A stretch of DNA of 64,000 nucleotides from CAIQJJ01 sp049325275 (GTDB lineage: Bacteria > Chloroflexota > Anaerolineae > Anaerolineales > UBA4823), in assembly GCA_049325275.1 (NCBI GenBank), contig JBMOLU010000001.1:496001-560000 (forward strand), written 5' to 3'. The notes beneath the pieces were generated by a model, which worked only from the letters and a program-made list of their open reading frames with translations, searched no databases and had not been told where the DNA came from. Both the position numbers and the translations under genes were made by a program. How positions within the stretch are numbered: the first letter of the stretch is position 1; each line of letters starts with the position of its first letter. This document shows, one piece after another, positions 34,399 through 43,310 of the stretch.

Positions 34399-34916
34399 GC
34401 GCACGCCCGGCGTACCGCCTGCGCCAGTTTCTGCTGGCATGGACGGCGAAGCCCGCCTCGGGGGACCTGGCCCAAGCGCAGCAGTTGCTTGGGCCGCGGC
34501 TCTGGCTTTTGTTCTTGCAGCAGCAGCCCGGCGAACAGGCCCACAGCCTGGACGTGCTCAAAAGGATTACCACCCAGGGCCACACTGATCCCGATCTGCT
34601 GGTGGCAGCCTTGCTGCATGACGTAGGCAAAAGCCGCGCCCCGCTGACTCCCTGGGATCGCACCTGGATCGTGCTGGCGAAACGCATCGCCCCGCAGCGC
34701 GTCAGGCATTGGGGGAGCGGCTCACCCACCGGCTGGAAGCGCATCTTTGTCGTTGCCGAGCAGCATCCCGCCTGGGGCGCCGAGATGGCCGCCGCAGCCG
34801 GGGCATCGCCCAGCACCGTCAGGCTGATCGCCCAACACCAAAACCGGCGGCCCGATCTCCCTGCACCCCTGGCAGAATCGCTGCGCATCTTGCAAGGAGC
34901 AGACGATGAGAGCTAA
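34395..34916 (+). CDS. HD-domain phosphohydrolase-like protein
   Basis: 173 residues from ATG 34395, coupled to the M50 gene. L-L-H-D-V-G-K-S near residue 75 is the HD metal motif, with H-S-L-D-V-L upstream and E-Q-H-P-A-W / L-I-A-Q-H-Q-N downstream as further ligands. HD proteins hydrolyse nucleotides or phosphomonoesters, but the substrate is unknown. The end overlaps the TyrA-like gene by 11 nt. Confidence 0.82.
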   Translation: MSARPAYRLRQFLLAWTAKPASGDLAQAQQLLGPRLWLLFLQQQPGEQAHSLDVLKRITTQGHTDPDLLVAALLHDVGKSRAPLTPWDRTWIVLAKRIAPQRVRHWGSGSPTGWKRIFVVAEQHPAWGAEMAAAAGASPSTVRLIAQHQNRRPDLPAPLAESLRILQGADDES

Positions 34917-35904
34917 ATCGTCCATCGCCCAAAACCATCCGAAAACCGTGATCGCCATCCTTGGCCTGGGCCAGATCGGCGCGTCGATGGGCCTGGCGCT
35001 GGCCGGGCACGCCAGCGCCGTACAGCGCATCGGCTGCGACGTACAGCCGGCAGTCGCCAACCGCGCCAGGCAGATCGGCGCCATCGATGCGCTCAAGCCG
35101 AATGCGGCCGCAGCCGTGCCAGACGCCGACCTCGTGGTGCTGGCGCTGCCGTTCGATCAAATCCGCGCCGTTCTCGAAAGCATCGCTCCGCGCCTGAAAC
35201 CCGGCGCCGTGGTCGTGGATACCGCCCCGGCGAAAGAAACCGTGGCCGCCTGGGCACGGCAACTCCTGCCGGACGGGCGGTACCACGTGGGTCTGGCCCC
35301 CGTACTCACCCCTGAAGCCTTGCAGTCTTACGAATTGGGCATCGAGGCGGCGCATACCGACCTGTTTCGCAGCACAACCCTGTGGATCGTCGCCCCCATC
35401 GATGCGCCCGCCCGCGCCGTAGACATGGCCTGTGCGCTGGCGCGTTGGCTGGGCGCCGAGCACGTCTTCGGCGACGCCGCCGAAGTGGACGGTTTGATGG
35501 CGTTGACCCACCTGCTGCCGCAGCTTTCCGCCGCGGCCTTGCTCCAGAGCACGGCCAACCGGCCCGGCTGGCACGATGCAGGACGGCTGGCAGGGCGCGC
35601 CTATGCCCAGGCCACACACCCAATCGAAGCCAGCGAACCGGCCGCCCTGGCCGGCGCCCTGCTGGCCAACCCGCAAAACGTCGAACGCAACCTGAATAAC
35701 CTGATCGCCGGCCTGCAAACCCTGCGCAACCTGGTGCGCGAAAACAGGGCCGAAGCGCTGATCGAAACCCTGGCCCAGGCTCAACAAGGCCACCTGGATT
35801 GGTGGCAAAGGCGCTCGATTAACAGCAACGACACGCCCGCAGCCGAAATACCGGCCGCATCCGATTTCTGGAAGCAGATTTTGGGCGGGCGGCTGAAAAA
35901 GTAA
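34906..35904 (+). CDS. Prephenate dehydrogenase family protein (TyrA-like)
   Basis: 332 residues; GGAG 7 nt before ATG 34906. N-terminal Rossmann motif I-L-G-L-G-Q-I-G-A-S-M, then the mid-domain L-A-L-P-F-D-Q-I. After about residue 185 an all-helical dimerisation domain follows, with A-L-T-H-L-L-P-Q-L. The usual G-x-H-P-M substrate His segment reads G-L-A-P-V-L-T-P here, so the substrate may be arogenate, prephenate or another compound. Assignment to the family is firm, the reaction less so. Confidence 0.78.
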   Translation: MRAKSSIAQNHPKTVIAILGLGQIGASMGLALAGHASAVQRIGCDVQPAVANRARQIGAIDALKPNAAAAVPDADLVVLALPFDQIRAVLESIAPRLKPGAVVVDTAPAKETVAAWARQLLPDGRYHVGLAPVLTPEALQSYELGIEAAHTDLFRSTTLWIVAPIDAPARAVDMACALARWLGAEHVFGDAAEVDGLMALTHLLPQLSAAALLQSTANRPGWHDAGRLAGRAYAQATHPIEASEPAALAGALLANPQNVERNLNNLIAGLQTLRNLVRENRAEALIETLAQAQQGHLDWWQRRSINSNDTPAAEIPAASDFWKQILGGRLKK

Positions 35905-35998
35905 GGGCCTTCCGGGCTGCGTATAAAGAATTCCCGCTCACAGCGAAACCGGGAGATATCGAAGGAACAACGTCTGTTTTTTTTTTACTGGAGGTCGC

Positions 35999-37180
35999 AT
36001 GTCACACAAGCTTTCGTGGATCGAAACCGAGTTACAAAACATCAAGGACGCCGGCCTGTACAACCGCATCCGTACACTGGGTTCGCCACAAGGGGCCTGG
36101 CTGACGGTGGATGGCCGCCAGGTACTCAATTTCTGCTCCAACAACTATCTCGGCCTGGCCAATCACCCCCGCATCGTGCAGGCCGCGCAAGAAGGCATAA
36201 GGCGTTACGGCGTCGGCCCGGCCGCAGTGCGCTCGATTGCCGGAACGATGGACCTGCACGTCGAACTTGAACGCCGCCTGGCGGCCTTCAAGGGCGTCGA
36301 AGCGGCGATCACCTTCCAATCGGGTTTTACGGCCAACCTGGGCACCATCCCGGCGCTGGTCGGCAAAGAAGACGCCATCTTCTCCGACGAACTTAACCAT
36401 GCCAGCATCATCGATGGCTCCAGGCTCTCCGGAGCCAAGATCATCCGCTACGCCCACTGCGACCCAGGCGATCTTGGGCGGCTGTTGTCGGAAAATCGCA
36501 GCCAGTACCCACGCGCCCTGGTGATTACCGACGGGGTCTTCAGCATGGATGGCGACGTGGCCCCGCTCGACAAGATTTACACCGTCTGCCAGGAACACGA
36601 AGCGATTTTGATGGTTGATGACGCTCACGGGGAAGGCGTGCTCGGCAAGGGCGGGCGCGGCATCGTCGATCATTTTGGCCTGCATGGCAAGGTGGATGTG
36701 GAAGTCGGCACACTTTCGAAGGCGTTTGGCGTGGTCGGGGGCGTTTCGGCGGGCAATCCCCTGGTCGTCGAATGGCTGCGCCAGCGCGGCCGCCCGTTCC
36801 TGTTTTCCTCAGCCATGACGGCGCCCGATGTCGCCGCCTGCTTGGCCGCAGTCGATATCCTGGAAGAATCGACCACCCTGGTAGATCAACTTTGGGAAAA
36901 CACGCATTACTTCAAGGCAGAAATCCAGCGCCTCGGCTTCGACACCGGTGTCAGCACGACACCGATCACGCCCATCATGCTGGGCGAAGCTCCCCTGGCG
37001 CAGCAGTTCAGCCGTGAACTGTTCGATTCCGGCGTGTTTGCCATGGCGCTCGGTTTCCCCACCGTGCCACGTGGGAAGGCCCGCATCCGCGTGATGATTT
37101 CCGCCGCACACAGCCGCGACGATCTTACCCGCGGGCTGGAAAGTTTTGCACAGATTGGGAAGAAACTCGGCGTGGTGTAG
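35999..37180 (+). CDS. Glycine C-acetyltransferase / 8-amino-7-oxononanoate synthase family
   Basis: 393 residues from ATG 35999 (GGAGG 4-5 nt upstream). Alpha-oxoamine synthase hallmarks: N-F-C-S-N-N-Y-L-G-L near residue 43, G-V-G-P-A-A-V-R-S-I-A-G-T, D-D-A-H-G-E-G-V-L-G, and V-G-T-L-S-K-A-F-G-V-V-G-G with the PLP-binding Lys near 241. Length and motifs fit KBL (threonine degradation, 2-amino-3-ketobutyrate from glycine and acetyl-CoA) or BioF. No threonine dehydrogenase or biotin gene is adjacent, so the choice between them is open. Confidence 0.9.
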   Translation: MSHKLSWIETELQNIKDAGLYNRIRTLGSPQGAWLTVDGRQVLNFCSNNYLGLANHPRIVQAAQEGIRRYGVGPAAVRSIAGTMDLHVELERRLAAFKGVEAAITFQSGFTANLGTIPALVGKEDAIFSDELNHASIIDGSRLSGAKIIRYAHCDPGDLGRLLSENRSQYPRALVITDGVFSMDGDVAPLDKIYTVCQEHEAILMVDDAHGEGVLGKGGRGIVDHFGLHGKVDVEVGTLSKAFGVVGGVSAGNPLVVEWLRQRGRPFLFSSAMTAPDVAACLAAVDILEESTTLVDQLWENTHYFKAEIQRLGFDTGVSTTPITPIMLGEAPLAQQFSRELFDSGVFAMALGFPTVPRGKARIRVMISAAHSRDDLTRGLESFAQIGKKLGVV

Positions 37181-37212
37181 AAGCTGGCCGGCACAGCGAG
37201 ACGATCAGTTCT

Positions 37213-37261
37213 GCCACGAAGCCGGGAGAACCAGATTTCTCTGGTCTCCCGGCTTCGTGGC
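37213..37261 (+). terminator. Long hairpin after the KBL/BioF gene
   Basis: A 16-bp stem (GCCACGAAGCCGGGAG with its complement) plus a further 6-bp stem after one bulged A, 4-nt loop. The T run that follows is interrupted (GAAAAACGCTTTTT), so efficiency is uncertain. Confidence 0.6.
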
Positions 37262-37294
37262 GAAAAACGCTTTTTGAAGGAAAACCGCCTTCCG

Positions 37295-37516
37295 TCACAA
37301 AAAAGGATCGAAGGCAGGGTTTGTACCGGCCCACACACAGGCGGGTTTGTCGTCGAGGCTGCACAGTACGCCGTGCGAGCAGCGATGAGCGGCCACGCGC
37401 GCCGGCTGATCGGACAGCAGGTCAGCCGGGTAGACGACCTGCGCTTCGAAATGTACTTTCTCGTTGCGATGTTGGCAGTAACATTCCTTAAGCACTTCCC
37501 AGTTTCTTTCAGTCAT
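37295..37516 (-). CDS. Small Cys-rich conserved-looking protein, unknown function
   Basis: 73 residues. Strong Shine-Dalgarno (GGAGG, 5 nt) before ATG 37516. Five Cys: C-Y-C near residue 12-14, R-C-S-H-G-V-L-C near 46-52 and C-V-W near 60, which could bind a metal. The tail T-N-P-A-F-D-P-F looks constrained. I do not recognise a named family. About 75 nt downstream of the phosphoesterase end, on the same strand. Confidence 0.72.
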   Translation of the reverse strand: MTERNWEVLKECYCQHRNEKVHFEAQVVYPADLLSDQPARVAAHRCSHGVLCSLDDKPACVWAGTNPAFDPFL

Positions 37517-37589
37517 TCATACCTCCAGTATCGAGAAAGTATCCGCGCACCGCGATCGATAGATGGTTCCGGGAACCCGTAGATTCCCC

Positions 37590-38318
37590 CTACCAACCTG
37601 CCGCCAGGCGCTGGATGTGCCGTTCGGGCAGGCCCGATTGGCGCATTCGCTCCTGGACGGCCACGATATCGTAGGGAACGCGGTGATACTCCCAGGTGTG
37701 GTGCTGCGAATCGTAAATCGCGTAGGATGCCCGCGCATCCCGGTCACGCGGCTGGCCGACGGAACCGGGGTTGATAATGGTCCGGGGGGCCAGGGTCAAC
37801 TCCACCGGCGTGTCGGGGACGATCAGGCGGGCGGTGGTGGCTTCGTCGGGCAGGTAATACAACACCGGCAGGTGGGTATGCCCCACGAAACAGTAAGGGG
37901 TTTCAAAATGAGAGAAATTTGCCGTGGCAGTCCGTGTATCGAGCAAATACTCCCACACGGCCTGGCGTGGGCTGCCGTGCGCCAGGGTGACGCCTTCTAC
38001 CACGGTCTTCTCAGGCAGCGACTGCAAAAAGCGTAAGCCGGCCGGAGAAAGCGCTTCTTGCGTCCAGTAAATGGCCAGGCGCGCCTCGTGGTTGAAGGTT
38101 TCGGTGTCGATCATCCGCAGGGCTGCGGCATCGTGATTGCCCAGCATACAGGTGAGTCGGGGAAGCTGCTGGATGCGTTGGATGCATTCATTGGGGTCCG
38201 GGCCGTAACCGACCAGGTCACCCAGGCACCAGGCAGCATCGATCTGGCCCGCATCGTCCAGGACAGTCTCCAGGGCGGTCAGGTTAGCGTGGATATCAGA
38301 GATAATGAGAATTCGCAT
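37590..38318 (-). CDS. Calcineurin-like metallophosphoesterase (YfcE/DR1281-like type)
   Basis: 242 residues. Metal motifs in order: I-S-D-I-H-A-N, G-D-L-V-G-Y-G-P, L-G-N-H-D-A, H-G-S-P and G-H-T-H. The arrangement matches small bacterial phosphodiesterases that act on cyclic nucleotides or bis-p-nitrophenyl phosphate in vitro. Physiological substrate unknown. Confidence 0.9.
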   Translation of the reverse strand: MRILIISDIHANLTALETVLDDAGQIDAAWCLGDLVGYGPDPNECIQRIQQLPRLTCMLGNHDAAALRMIDTETFNHEARLAIYWTQEALSPAGLRFLQSLPEKTVVEGVTLAHGSPRQAVWEYLLDTRTATANFSHFETPYCFVGHTHLPVLYYLPDEATTARLIVPDTPVELTLAPRTIINPGSVGQPRDRDARASYAIYDSQHHTWEYHRVPYDIVAVQERMRQSGLPERHIQRLAAGW

Positions 38319-38402
38319 GGGATGATGGAAGATTCAGGCCACAGGATAACGGTAGCGATAATTATACTCCAGGCAATGAAGGCACGAGATACCGCCAGGA
38401 AG

Positions 38403-38435
38403 CGCGTTACAAGTTTCAAAGTTGCAAGTTTGTAA
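38403..38435. repeat. Heptamer-phased low-complexity repeat (site D)
   Basis: Plus strand reads roughly CAAGTTT CAAAGTT GCAAGTT TGTAAGG, a 7-nt period, just downstream of the methyltransferase stop. Similar in period, but not in sequence, to sites A to C. Confidence 0.45.
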
Positions 38436-38447
38436 GGTCCACCTCCG

Positions 38448-39170
38448 CTACGATGAGGGATGATGCGCCCAGATCTGGTACAGGCCCAGGTCGCCGCTTT
38501 CACCATCCGAGAAGAATGTTTCGCATACCCGAAAACCGGTTTCGCCGGCCAGGCCGGCCAGTTCATCCACGGTGAAGTGGTGGGCGTAGCGCAACCCGTT
38601 GCCGCCGCTGCGCCAGTCGAGCAGGTAGTCGTTAGGCGCCACACTTTCGGGCGTGATTCCAACGCGTCCCCACGGCTGGACGCGCGCTGCCAGGCGAGGG
38701 CTGTTGAGGAATTGCCAGTTGGAGAGGAACAGCAGGCCATCAGGGGCCAGCAAACCCTTTCCCTGTCGCAGGAACTGTACACGCAAGGCCTGCCCGGGCA
38801 GGTGATGCAGCACGGCAAAGGCGCAAATGGCCGCGAACGGCTGGCGGCCGATGCCAGCCCGTTCCGGCCAATGCGGCGATGCCAGATCGGCTTGCAGGAA
38901 AACGCCGGCCGCATCATCGGCATCTTGCAGCAGCCCGGCGCTGAAGTCCACGCCGGTGTACCGCCCGGTCCAACCATGCCGGCGCAACACACGCGCCAGT
39001 TCACCATTGCCGCAGCCCAGATCGAGCAGGCTGTCGCCGGCGACCAGCCTGTCCAGCAGCCGCCGCACGCCGGGCTGAATGCGTTGCCGCGTGGCCGAAA
39101 AGGGCGCCGCAAAGGTCTGGTAGAATTGACGGTTGAGTTCGAGTAAACGTTGTGCGGTTTCAGTTTGCAT
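38448..39170 (-). CDS. Trm9-like SAM-dependent methyltransferase, divergent from elp3
   Basis: 240 residues. SAM motif I is L-L-D-L-G-C-G-N-G-E near 50; then C-A-F-A-V-L-H-H-L-P. The late segment N-D-Y-L-L-D-W, then L-R-Y-A-H-H-F-T-V-D-E-L-A-G-L-A-G-E-T-G-F resembles the C-terminal pattern of Trm9/ALKBH8 wobble-uridine methyltransferases (D-x-x-V-P-W ... R-Y-Y-H-x-x-x-x-x-E-L). The gene starts 31 nt from elp3 on the opposite strand. I infer it methylates the carboxymethyl group that Elp3 helps to install; a generic Methyltransf_11 enzyme is the alternative. AGGA lies 4 nt before ATG 39170. Confidence 0.7.
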   Translation of the reverse strand: MQTETAQRLLELNRQFYQTFAAPFSATRQRIQPGVRRLLDRLVAGDSLLDLGCGNGELARVLRRHGWTGRYTGVDFSAGLLQDADDAAGVFLQADLASPHWPERAGIGRQPFAAICAFAVLHHLPGQALRVQFLRQGKGLLAPDGLLFLSNWQFLNSPRLAARVQPWGRVGITPESVAPNDYLLDWRSGGNGLRYAHHFTVDELAGLAGETGFRVCETFFSDGESGDLGLYQIWAHHPSS

Positions 39171-39176
39171 ATTGTC

Positions 39177-39187
39177 CTATTATAGGT
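39177..39187. promoter_or_regulatory. Palindromic shared -10 region between Trm9-like gene and elp3
   Basis: CCTAT-T-ATAGG reads TATAAT-like on the minus strand and TATTAT-like on the plus strand, only 15-20 nt from both start codons. It could drive both genes as a compact divergent promoter. Confidence 0.4.
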
Positions 39188-39201
39188 GAGGTTTTTTTCT
39201 T

Positions 39202-40848
39202 GTGGATAAGAAATCCTGGCTGGCGGCACGCCAGCATACACCCGAAGCGTACGCCGTCGCGCAGCAGGCCCTCGAAGCCGTGCGCCAGGGCCTGAAGGTC
39301 GAAGAGGCCATTCGCCGTTTTCGCCTGCCCGATGGCGGCTACCTGCCCAAACATTTGTTGGTGGCTACCTACAAACAATTAACCGAGTCAGGAGCGTGGA
39401 AGCCCGACCCAACCCTGTTGGGACGTATCCGTCTCAAGCCGGTACGCACGCTCTCGGGGGTAACGACCGTAACCGTGCTGACCAAGCCCTATCCTTGCCC
39501 TGGCCAGTGCATCTTTTGTCCCACCGACGAACGCATGCCAAAAAGCTACCTGCCCGACGAACCCGGCGCACGCCGCGGGCTGGAACACGCCTACGACCCG
39601 TACACCCAGGTGGCGGCGCGTTTACGCGCCCTGGATGATGTCGGGCATCCCACCGATAAGGTCGAACTGCTGATCTTGGGCGGCACGTGGAGCAGTTATC
39701 GCAGCGATTACCAGGCGTGGTTCGTGCAGCGCTGCTTCGAGGCCATGAACGGCGCGCCACTGGAAGGCAGCGCCGGCACCCTGGAAACCGTCCACCAGGC
39801 CAACGAAACCGCTTCCCACCGCAACGTGGGCCTGGCGATCGAAACCCGCCCCGACGAAGTCAACCCGGCCGAGTTGGCTCACCTGCGCCGCCTCGGGGTA
39901 ACCAAGGTCCAAATGGGCGCCCAAAGCCTGGACGATCGCATCCTTACCCTGAACAAGCGCGGCCACAGCGTGCAGGAAACCCACCGTGCAGCAGCGCTGT
40001 TGCGTGCCGCCGGTTTCAAGATCGTCCTGCACTGGATGCCCAACCTGCTTGGAGCGACCCCGCAGTCGGATCGTGAGGACTTCGCCCGGCTTTGGGATGG
40101 GCTTTGCCCCGATGAAATCAAAATCTATCCCACACAGCTACTCGCCAATGCCGAACTCTACGAATACTGGCTGCGCGGCGAATATACCCCCTACACCACC
40201 GAAGAACTGATCGAGCTGATCGTCGACATCAAAACTACCATCCCGCCGTACTGCCGGGTCAACCGCGTGATCCGTGACATCCCCTCGACCGAAGTGGTCG
40301 AGGGCAACAAACGCACCAGCCTGCGGCAAGACGTACAAGCCGAGATGGCACGGCGCGGCACGCGCTGCAACTGCATCCGCTGCCGCGAGGTGCGCGGCAA
40401 AGCGGTGGACCCATCGACGCTGTGCCTGGACGAGCAGGTCTACACCGCCGGCGGGGCGCAGGAACACTTCCTGTCCTTCGTAACGCCTGATGAAGGCGGG
40501 TACGGTTCGCGCCTCGCCGGTTTTTTGCGCCTGTCGCTGCCCGGTCCGGATTCGCCGGACCCTGGCATGGCGGATCTGTTCGATGGGCGCTCCGCACGCC
40601 CGGCCGCCATTATCCGCGAGGTGCACGTCTACGGCCAGTCGCTCGAAATCGGCGATCGAGGCGCCGTGCCAGCGAGTAGCGCCGTCCAGCACGCCGGCTT
40701 GGGCACGCAGCTGCTCGAACGCGCCGGCGAGATTGCCCGCCGGCACGGTTATACCCGTATGGCGGTCATTGCAGCCGTGGGTACGCGCTGCTACTATTTG
40801 CAGCGTGGTTTCGAACGCGGCGCGCTGTATCTGGTCAAAAACTTGTGA
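39202..40848 (+). CDS. elp3: tRNA uridine(34) carboxymethylation radical SAM/acetyltransferase Elp3
   Basis: 548 residues from GTG 39202 (GAGG 10 nt upstream). Radical-SAM cluster motif C-P-G-Q-C-I-F-C near residue 100, preceded by L-T-K-P-Y-P; I-L-G-G-T-W-S-S-Y; A-I-E-T-R-P-D and K-V-Q-M-G-A-Q-S. A small Cys pair region C-N-C-I-R-C-R-E-V near 390 matches the Elp3 zinc site. C-terminal GNAT domain: Q-H-A-G-L-G-T-Q-L-L near 495 and V-G-T-R-C-Y-Y. Elp3 forms cm5U34 in tRNA from acetyl-CoA and SAM. It is uncommon in bacteria but known in Dehalococcoidia and relatives. Confidence 0.95.
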   Translation: MDKKSWLAARQHTPEAYAVAQQALEAVRQGLKVEEAIRRFRLPDGGYLPKHLLVATYKQLTESGAWKPDPTLLGRIRLKPVRTLSGVTTVTVLTKPYPCPGQCIFCPTDERMPKSYLPDEPGARRGLEHAYDPYTQVAARLRALDDVGHPTDKVELLILGGTWSSYRSDYQAWFVQRCFEAMNGAPLEGSAGTLETVHQANETASHRNVGLAIETRPDEVNPAELAHLRRLGVTKVQMGAQSLDDRILTLNKRGHSVQETHRAAALLRAAGFKIVLHWMPNLLGATPQSDREDFARLWDGLCPDEIKIYPTQLLANAELYEYWLRGEYTPYTTEELIELIVDIKTTIPPYCRVNRVIRDIPSTEVVEGNKRTSLRQDVQAEMARRGTRCNCIRCREVRGKAVDPSTLCLDEQVYTAGGAQEHFLSFVTPDEGGYGSRLAGFLRLSLPGPDSPDPGMADLFDGRSARPAAIIREVHVYGQSLEIGDRGAVPASSAVQHAGLGTQLLERAGEIARRHGYTRMAVIAAVGTRCYYLQRGFERGALYLVKNL

Positions 40849-41002
40849 TGAGAAAGCCGCCGGGAGGCCCTTCCCTACAAAACTGTAAGCCTTGCGCAAA
40901 GAGGCGCTCTGGCCGTCGATGGTGACGCCCACAGGAAAAATTCTCATGTACAATGGTTATGACATGCCACAATTCTGCGCACACGTTTAAGGCAGGCAAA
41001 GA

Positions 41003-41377
41003 ATGATACGCAAACCTAAAGCCCTCGTAATCGAAGACTATATGGATCAAGCCATGGTTTTTCAGCGCGCGCTTGAAATGGCCGGCTTCGATACAGAAAT
41101 GATCACCGACGGTGATGTGGCTCGTACGCGCCTGACGGAAGTCGTTCCGGTCTTGATCGTGCTGGATTTGCACCTCCCAGGCATGACGGGGGATTATCTT
41201 TTGAAACAGATTCGCACCGACCGGCGTATGCACAAAACACGCGTGGTAGTGGCGACGGCCGACGCTTTAATGGCCCAGAACCTGCGCGAGCAGGCCGACA
41301 TCGTCTTGCTCAAGCCGATCAGCTTCCGCCAGTTGAACCAGTTGGCAGAACGCTACTACGCTCACCCCAAAGCGTAA
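41003..41377 (+). CDS. Stand-alone response-regulator receiver (CheY-like)
   Basis: 124 residues. Receiver motifs: A-L-V-I-E-D-Y-M-D (acidic pocket), L-I-V-L-D-L-H-L-P-G-M with the phosphoacceptor Asp near 52, V-A-T-A-D (Thr switch), and L-L-K-P-I-S (Lys). No output domain. It could pair with the orphan histidine kinase at 25249-27582, but this is only proximity on the 15-kb scale. The 154-nt gap upstream holds a TACAAT element near 40951 and no gene. Confidence 0.9.
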   Translation: MIRKPKALVIEDYMDQAMVFQRALEMAGFDTEMITDGDVARTRLTEVVPVLIVLDLHLPGMTGDYLLKQIRTDRRMHKTRVVVATADALMAQNLREQADIVLLKPISFRQLNQLAERYYAHPKA

Positions 41378-41411
41378 GAATCTGCCCATACCTCACAATC
41401 ACGGAGACTCC

Positions 41412-43310
41412 ATGCCCACCCTCAAGCTGCGTTTTCCTGTTCCTTCGGATATCGAAATCACCCAGGAAGCCGAACTGGAGCCGATCACGGCCATTGCCGA
41501 GAAAGTGGGCCTGCTGCCCGGTGAAGTGGAACTGCACGGCGAGTATGAAGCCAAGATACGCCTCGCCGTCCTCGATCGCCTGCGAGGCGCGCCCAACGGA
41601 AAGTATGTGGACGTCACAGCGATCACACCCACCCCGCTCGGCGAAGGCAAAACCACCACCACTGTCGGCCTTTCACAGGCCCTGGGTGCGCACCTGGGAA
41701 AGCGCGTCTTCACCTGCATTCGCCAGCCTTCGCAAGGCCCTACGTTCGGCATCAAAGGCGGCGCAGCGGGCGGAGGATACAGCCAGGTCGTGCCGATGGA
41801 GGATTTCAACCTGCACCTGACCGGCGACATTCACGCCATCACCGCAGCCAACAACCTGCTGGCTGCGGCCATCGACGCCCGTATCCTGCACGAGTCTTCC
41901 CAGTCCGACGAAAGGCTCTTCAACGCCCTGTGCCCCCCCGACAGGTACGGCCAGCGCAAATTCTCTCCGACCATGCTGCGCCGCCTGAAAAAGCTGGGCA
42001 TCGATAAAACCGATCCCGACACCTTGACCGCCGAAGAGCGCACACGCTTTGCCCGCCTGAACATCGATCCGGCTTCGGTTACCTGGCGGCGCGTGATGGA
42101 CACCAACGACCGTTTCTTGCGCCAGGTGACCATCGGGCAAGGCCCAGAAGAGAAGGGCATGGTACGCAGTACCGGCTTCGACATCACCGTGGCCAGCGAG
42201 ATCATGGCCATCCTGGCGCTGACCTCGGACCTGGCCGATATGCGCGAACGCCTGGGGGCGATGGTCATCGGCACCAGCCACCCCGATGCCCAAGGGAACG
42301 CCACGGCCATCACCGCCGAAGACCTGGGGGTGGCTGGCGCATTGACCGTGCTGATGAAAGAGGCCATCAAGCCGACCCTGATGCAAACCCTGGAAGGCAC
42401 CCCGGTTTTCGTCCATGCCGGACCGTTTGCCAACATCGCCCACGGAAACAGTTCCATCATCGCCGATCGCATCGCGCTCAAGCTAGCGGACTACGTCATC
42501 ACGGAATCGGGCTTCGGGGCCGACATTGGCATGGAAAAGTTCTTCGATATCAAGTGCCGCTATGCCGGGCTGAGTCCCGACTGTGTGGTGCTGGTGGCCA
42601 CGGTACGGGCGCTCAAAATGCACGGCGGTGGCCCCAAGGTGGTGGCCGGCAAGCCCCTGGCGGCCGAATACACCGACGAGAATCTCGATCTACTGCGCGC
42701 CGGCCTGCCCAATATGCAGCACCACATCCGTACGGCACGCCGTTTTGGCGTGCCGGTGGTGGTGGCCATCAACGCCTTCTCGACCGACACGCCGGCCGAG
42801 CACGAGGTGGTCCGCCAGGCAGCGCTCGAAGTGGGCGCCGAAGACGCCGTGGTTTGCACGCACTGGACGGAAGGTGGTAAGGGCGCCATGAAGTTAGCCG
42901 AGGCCGTGGTGAAATCCTGCGAACGACCGGCTGATTTTCGTTTCCTTTACCCCCTGGATATTCCCATTAAAGCCAAGATCGAGACCATCTGCAAAGAGAT
43001 TTACGGAGCCGATGGGGTCGATTACGCGCCCGAAGTGGAAACGAAGATCGAACTGTACACGCGCCTGGGTTTCGATCGTTTGCCGATCTGCATGGCAAAG
43101 ACCCACTTGAGCCTGAGCCACGACCCCAACCTGAAGGGCGTTCCCAGCGGATACCGTATTCCGATCAGCGATATACGCGCCTCGGTTGGCGCAGGTTTCC
43201 TCTATCCACTGGTGGGAACCATGCGCACCATGCCCGGCCTGCCCACGCGGCCGGTTTTCTACGACGTCGATTTGGATTTGGAAACGGGACGGGTTGTCGG
43301 TTTGTTTTAG
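41412..43310 (+). CDS. fhs: Formate--tetrahydrofolate ligase
   Basis: 632 residues, slightly longer than the usual 555-560 because of insertions around residues 180-220. P-loop T-P-L-G-E-G-K-T-T-T-T near 77; R-Q-P-S-Q-G-P-T-F-G-I-K-G-G-A-A-G-G-G-Y; L-T-G-D-I-H-A-I-T-A-A-N-N-L; F-A-N-I-A-H-G-N-S-S; and M-R-T-M-P-G-L-P. It makes 10-formyl-THF from formate, ATP and THF, for one-carbon metabolism or the acetyl-CoA pathway. GGAG precedes ATG 41412 by 5-6 nt. Confidence 0.96.
   Translation: MPTLKLRFPVPSDIEITQEAELEPITAIAEKVGLLPGEVELHGEYEAKIRLAVLDRLRGAPNGKYVDVTAITPTPLGEGKTTTTVGLSQALGAHLGKRVFTCIRQPSQGPTFGIKGGAAGGGYSQVVPMEDFNLHLTGDIHAITAANNLLAAAIDARILHESSQSDERLFNALCPPDRYGQRKFSPTMLRRLKKLGIDKTDPDTLTAEERTRFARLNIDPASVTWRRVMDTNDRFLRQVTIGQGPEEKGMVRSTGFDITVASEIMAILALTSDLADMRERLGAMVIGTSHPDAQGNATAITAEDLGVAGALTVLMKEAIKPTLMQTLEGTPVFVHAGPFANIAHGNSSIIADRIALKLADYVITESGFGADIGMEKFFDIKCRYAGLSPDCVVLVATVRALKMHGGGPKVVAGKPLAAEYTDENLDLLRAGLPNMQHHIRTARRFGVPVVVAINAFSTDTPAEHEVVRQAALEVGAEDAVVCTHWTEGGKGAMKLAEAVVKSCERPADFRFLYPLDIPIKAKIETICKEIYGADGVDYAPEVETKIELYTRLGFDRLPICMAKTHLSLSHDPNLKGVPSGYRIPISDIRASVGAGFLYPLVGTMRTMPGLPTRPVFYDVDLDLETGRVVGLF

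Noticed and set aside
38279..39241. Longer minus-strand frame (320 codons) over the Trm9-like gene
   Set aside because: It is a different frame lacking the SAM motifs; the 240-codon frame is the coherent one.
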